Source of the DNA: Kolteria novifilia
GTDB lineage: Bacteria > Planctomycetota > Planctomycetia > Kolteriales > Kolteriaceae
DNA: 64,000 nucleotides
Assembly (NCBI GenBank): GCA_007748055.1
Contig: CP036279.1
Coordinates: forward strand, 6,696,001-6,760,000
Direction: 5' to 3'
The first letter of the stretch is position 1. The number at the start of each line of letters is the position of its first letter. The position numbers were made by a program, and so were the translations under genes. The notes under the pieces are model-generated. The model saw nothing but the letters and a program-made list of their open reading frames with translations, did not search any database and was not told the DNA's origin. Below, piece after piece: positions 63,963-64,000 of this stretch.

Positions 63963-64000
63963 CCGACGCGACGAAGGGATCGCCAGCGCCCACTCCCCGC
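63959..64000 (+). CDS. Start of an unidentified gene (3' partial)
   Basis: ATG 63959 overlaps the permease stop (ATGA) and stays open to the window end. The visible residues are MTDATKGSPAPTPR. Too little is visible for identification; the overlap indicates a coupled member of the same operon. Confidence 0.5.
   Translation, partial: MTDATKGSPAPTPR

Noticed and set aside
1-64000. Defence island, prophage or integrated element
   Set aside because: No integrase, transposase, phage structural, restriction or toxin-antitoxin gene is recognisable, and composition looks uniform.

Overview
The window looks like a chromosomal segment of a Planctomycetota bacterium (probably class Planctomycetia). 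It is GC-rich and carries protein families that are characteristically abundant there: DUF1501/DUF1549/DUF1553 pairs, DUF1552 and DUF1592-type proteins, a PVC-type c-heme protein, a DUF1559 pseudopilin with an H-X9-DG tail, FecR-LamG proteins beside ECF sigma factors, a zinc-finger Ser/Thr kinase, and a protein with a LEPR-XLL-like N-terminus. I see no rRNA, tRNA, phage gene, transposase or CRISPR array. Both window edges cut a gene.

Layout. 0-5 kb: sugar ABC transporter (ATPase, permease), secreted aldose epimerase, Gfo/Idh/MocA oxidoreductase. 5-14 kb: small proteins, a double-BON protein, HflX, a polytopic membrane protein coupled to a flavin oxidoreductase. 14-22 kb: ECF sigma factor, zinc-finger Ser/Thr kinase ending in a DJ-1/PfpI domain, a 1315-residue surface-type protein with five DJ-1/PfpI domains, and a small EF-hand protein. 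22-27.5 kb: VOC protein, then a XylR-like AraC regulator divergent from a three-gene sugar catabolic operon. 27.7-31.7 kb: DUF1501 and c-heme DUF1549/1553 proteins. 32-38.6 kb: DUF1559 pseudopilin with lipoprotein, then two sigma/FecR-LamG modules facing each other. 38.9-52.8 kb: PVC heme protein, DUF1592-type/DUF1552/secreted protein operon, second DUF1549/1553 plus DUF1501 pair. 53-57.7 kb: a tightly packed putative metal-homeostasis operon (COG0523 GTPase, Cys-rich unknown, flavin oxidoreductase with a Cys-rich tail, divergent FeoB-like transporter) behind an AT-rich perfect palindrome. 57.9-64 kb: DUF58, transglutaminase-like and MoxR proteins, then a DUF318-type permease.

Intergenic DNA is seeded with at least four families of short palindromic repeats. 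Family A has the core CACTGGCTG-N5-CAGCCAGTG. Family B is based on TGCCCACGC..GCGTGGGCA. Family C is based on CCCCTTGTCCAAGGGG. Family D is GGTGGGT-N4-ACCCACC. Families B and C have locally expanded into tandem arrays (28, 24 and 31 bp periods), and a separate 33 bp array lies near 6.2 kb.

Best candidates for something undescribed: (1) the sigma / kinase-DJ-1 / five-DJ-1 surface protein locus, where the last DJ-1 copy has lost its nucleophilic cysteine; (2) the COG0523-FeoB-like operon with its palindromic operator and two unusual Cys-rich proteins. All functions are inferred from reading sequence; no database search was run.
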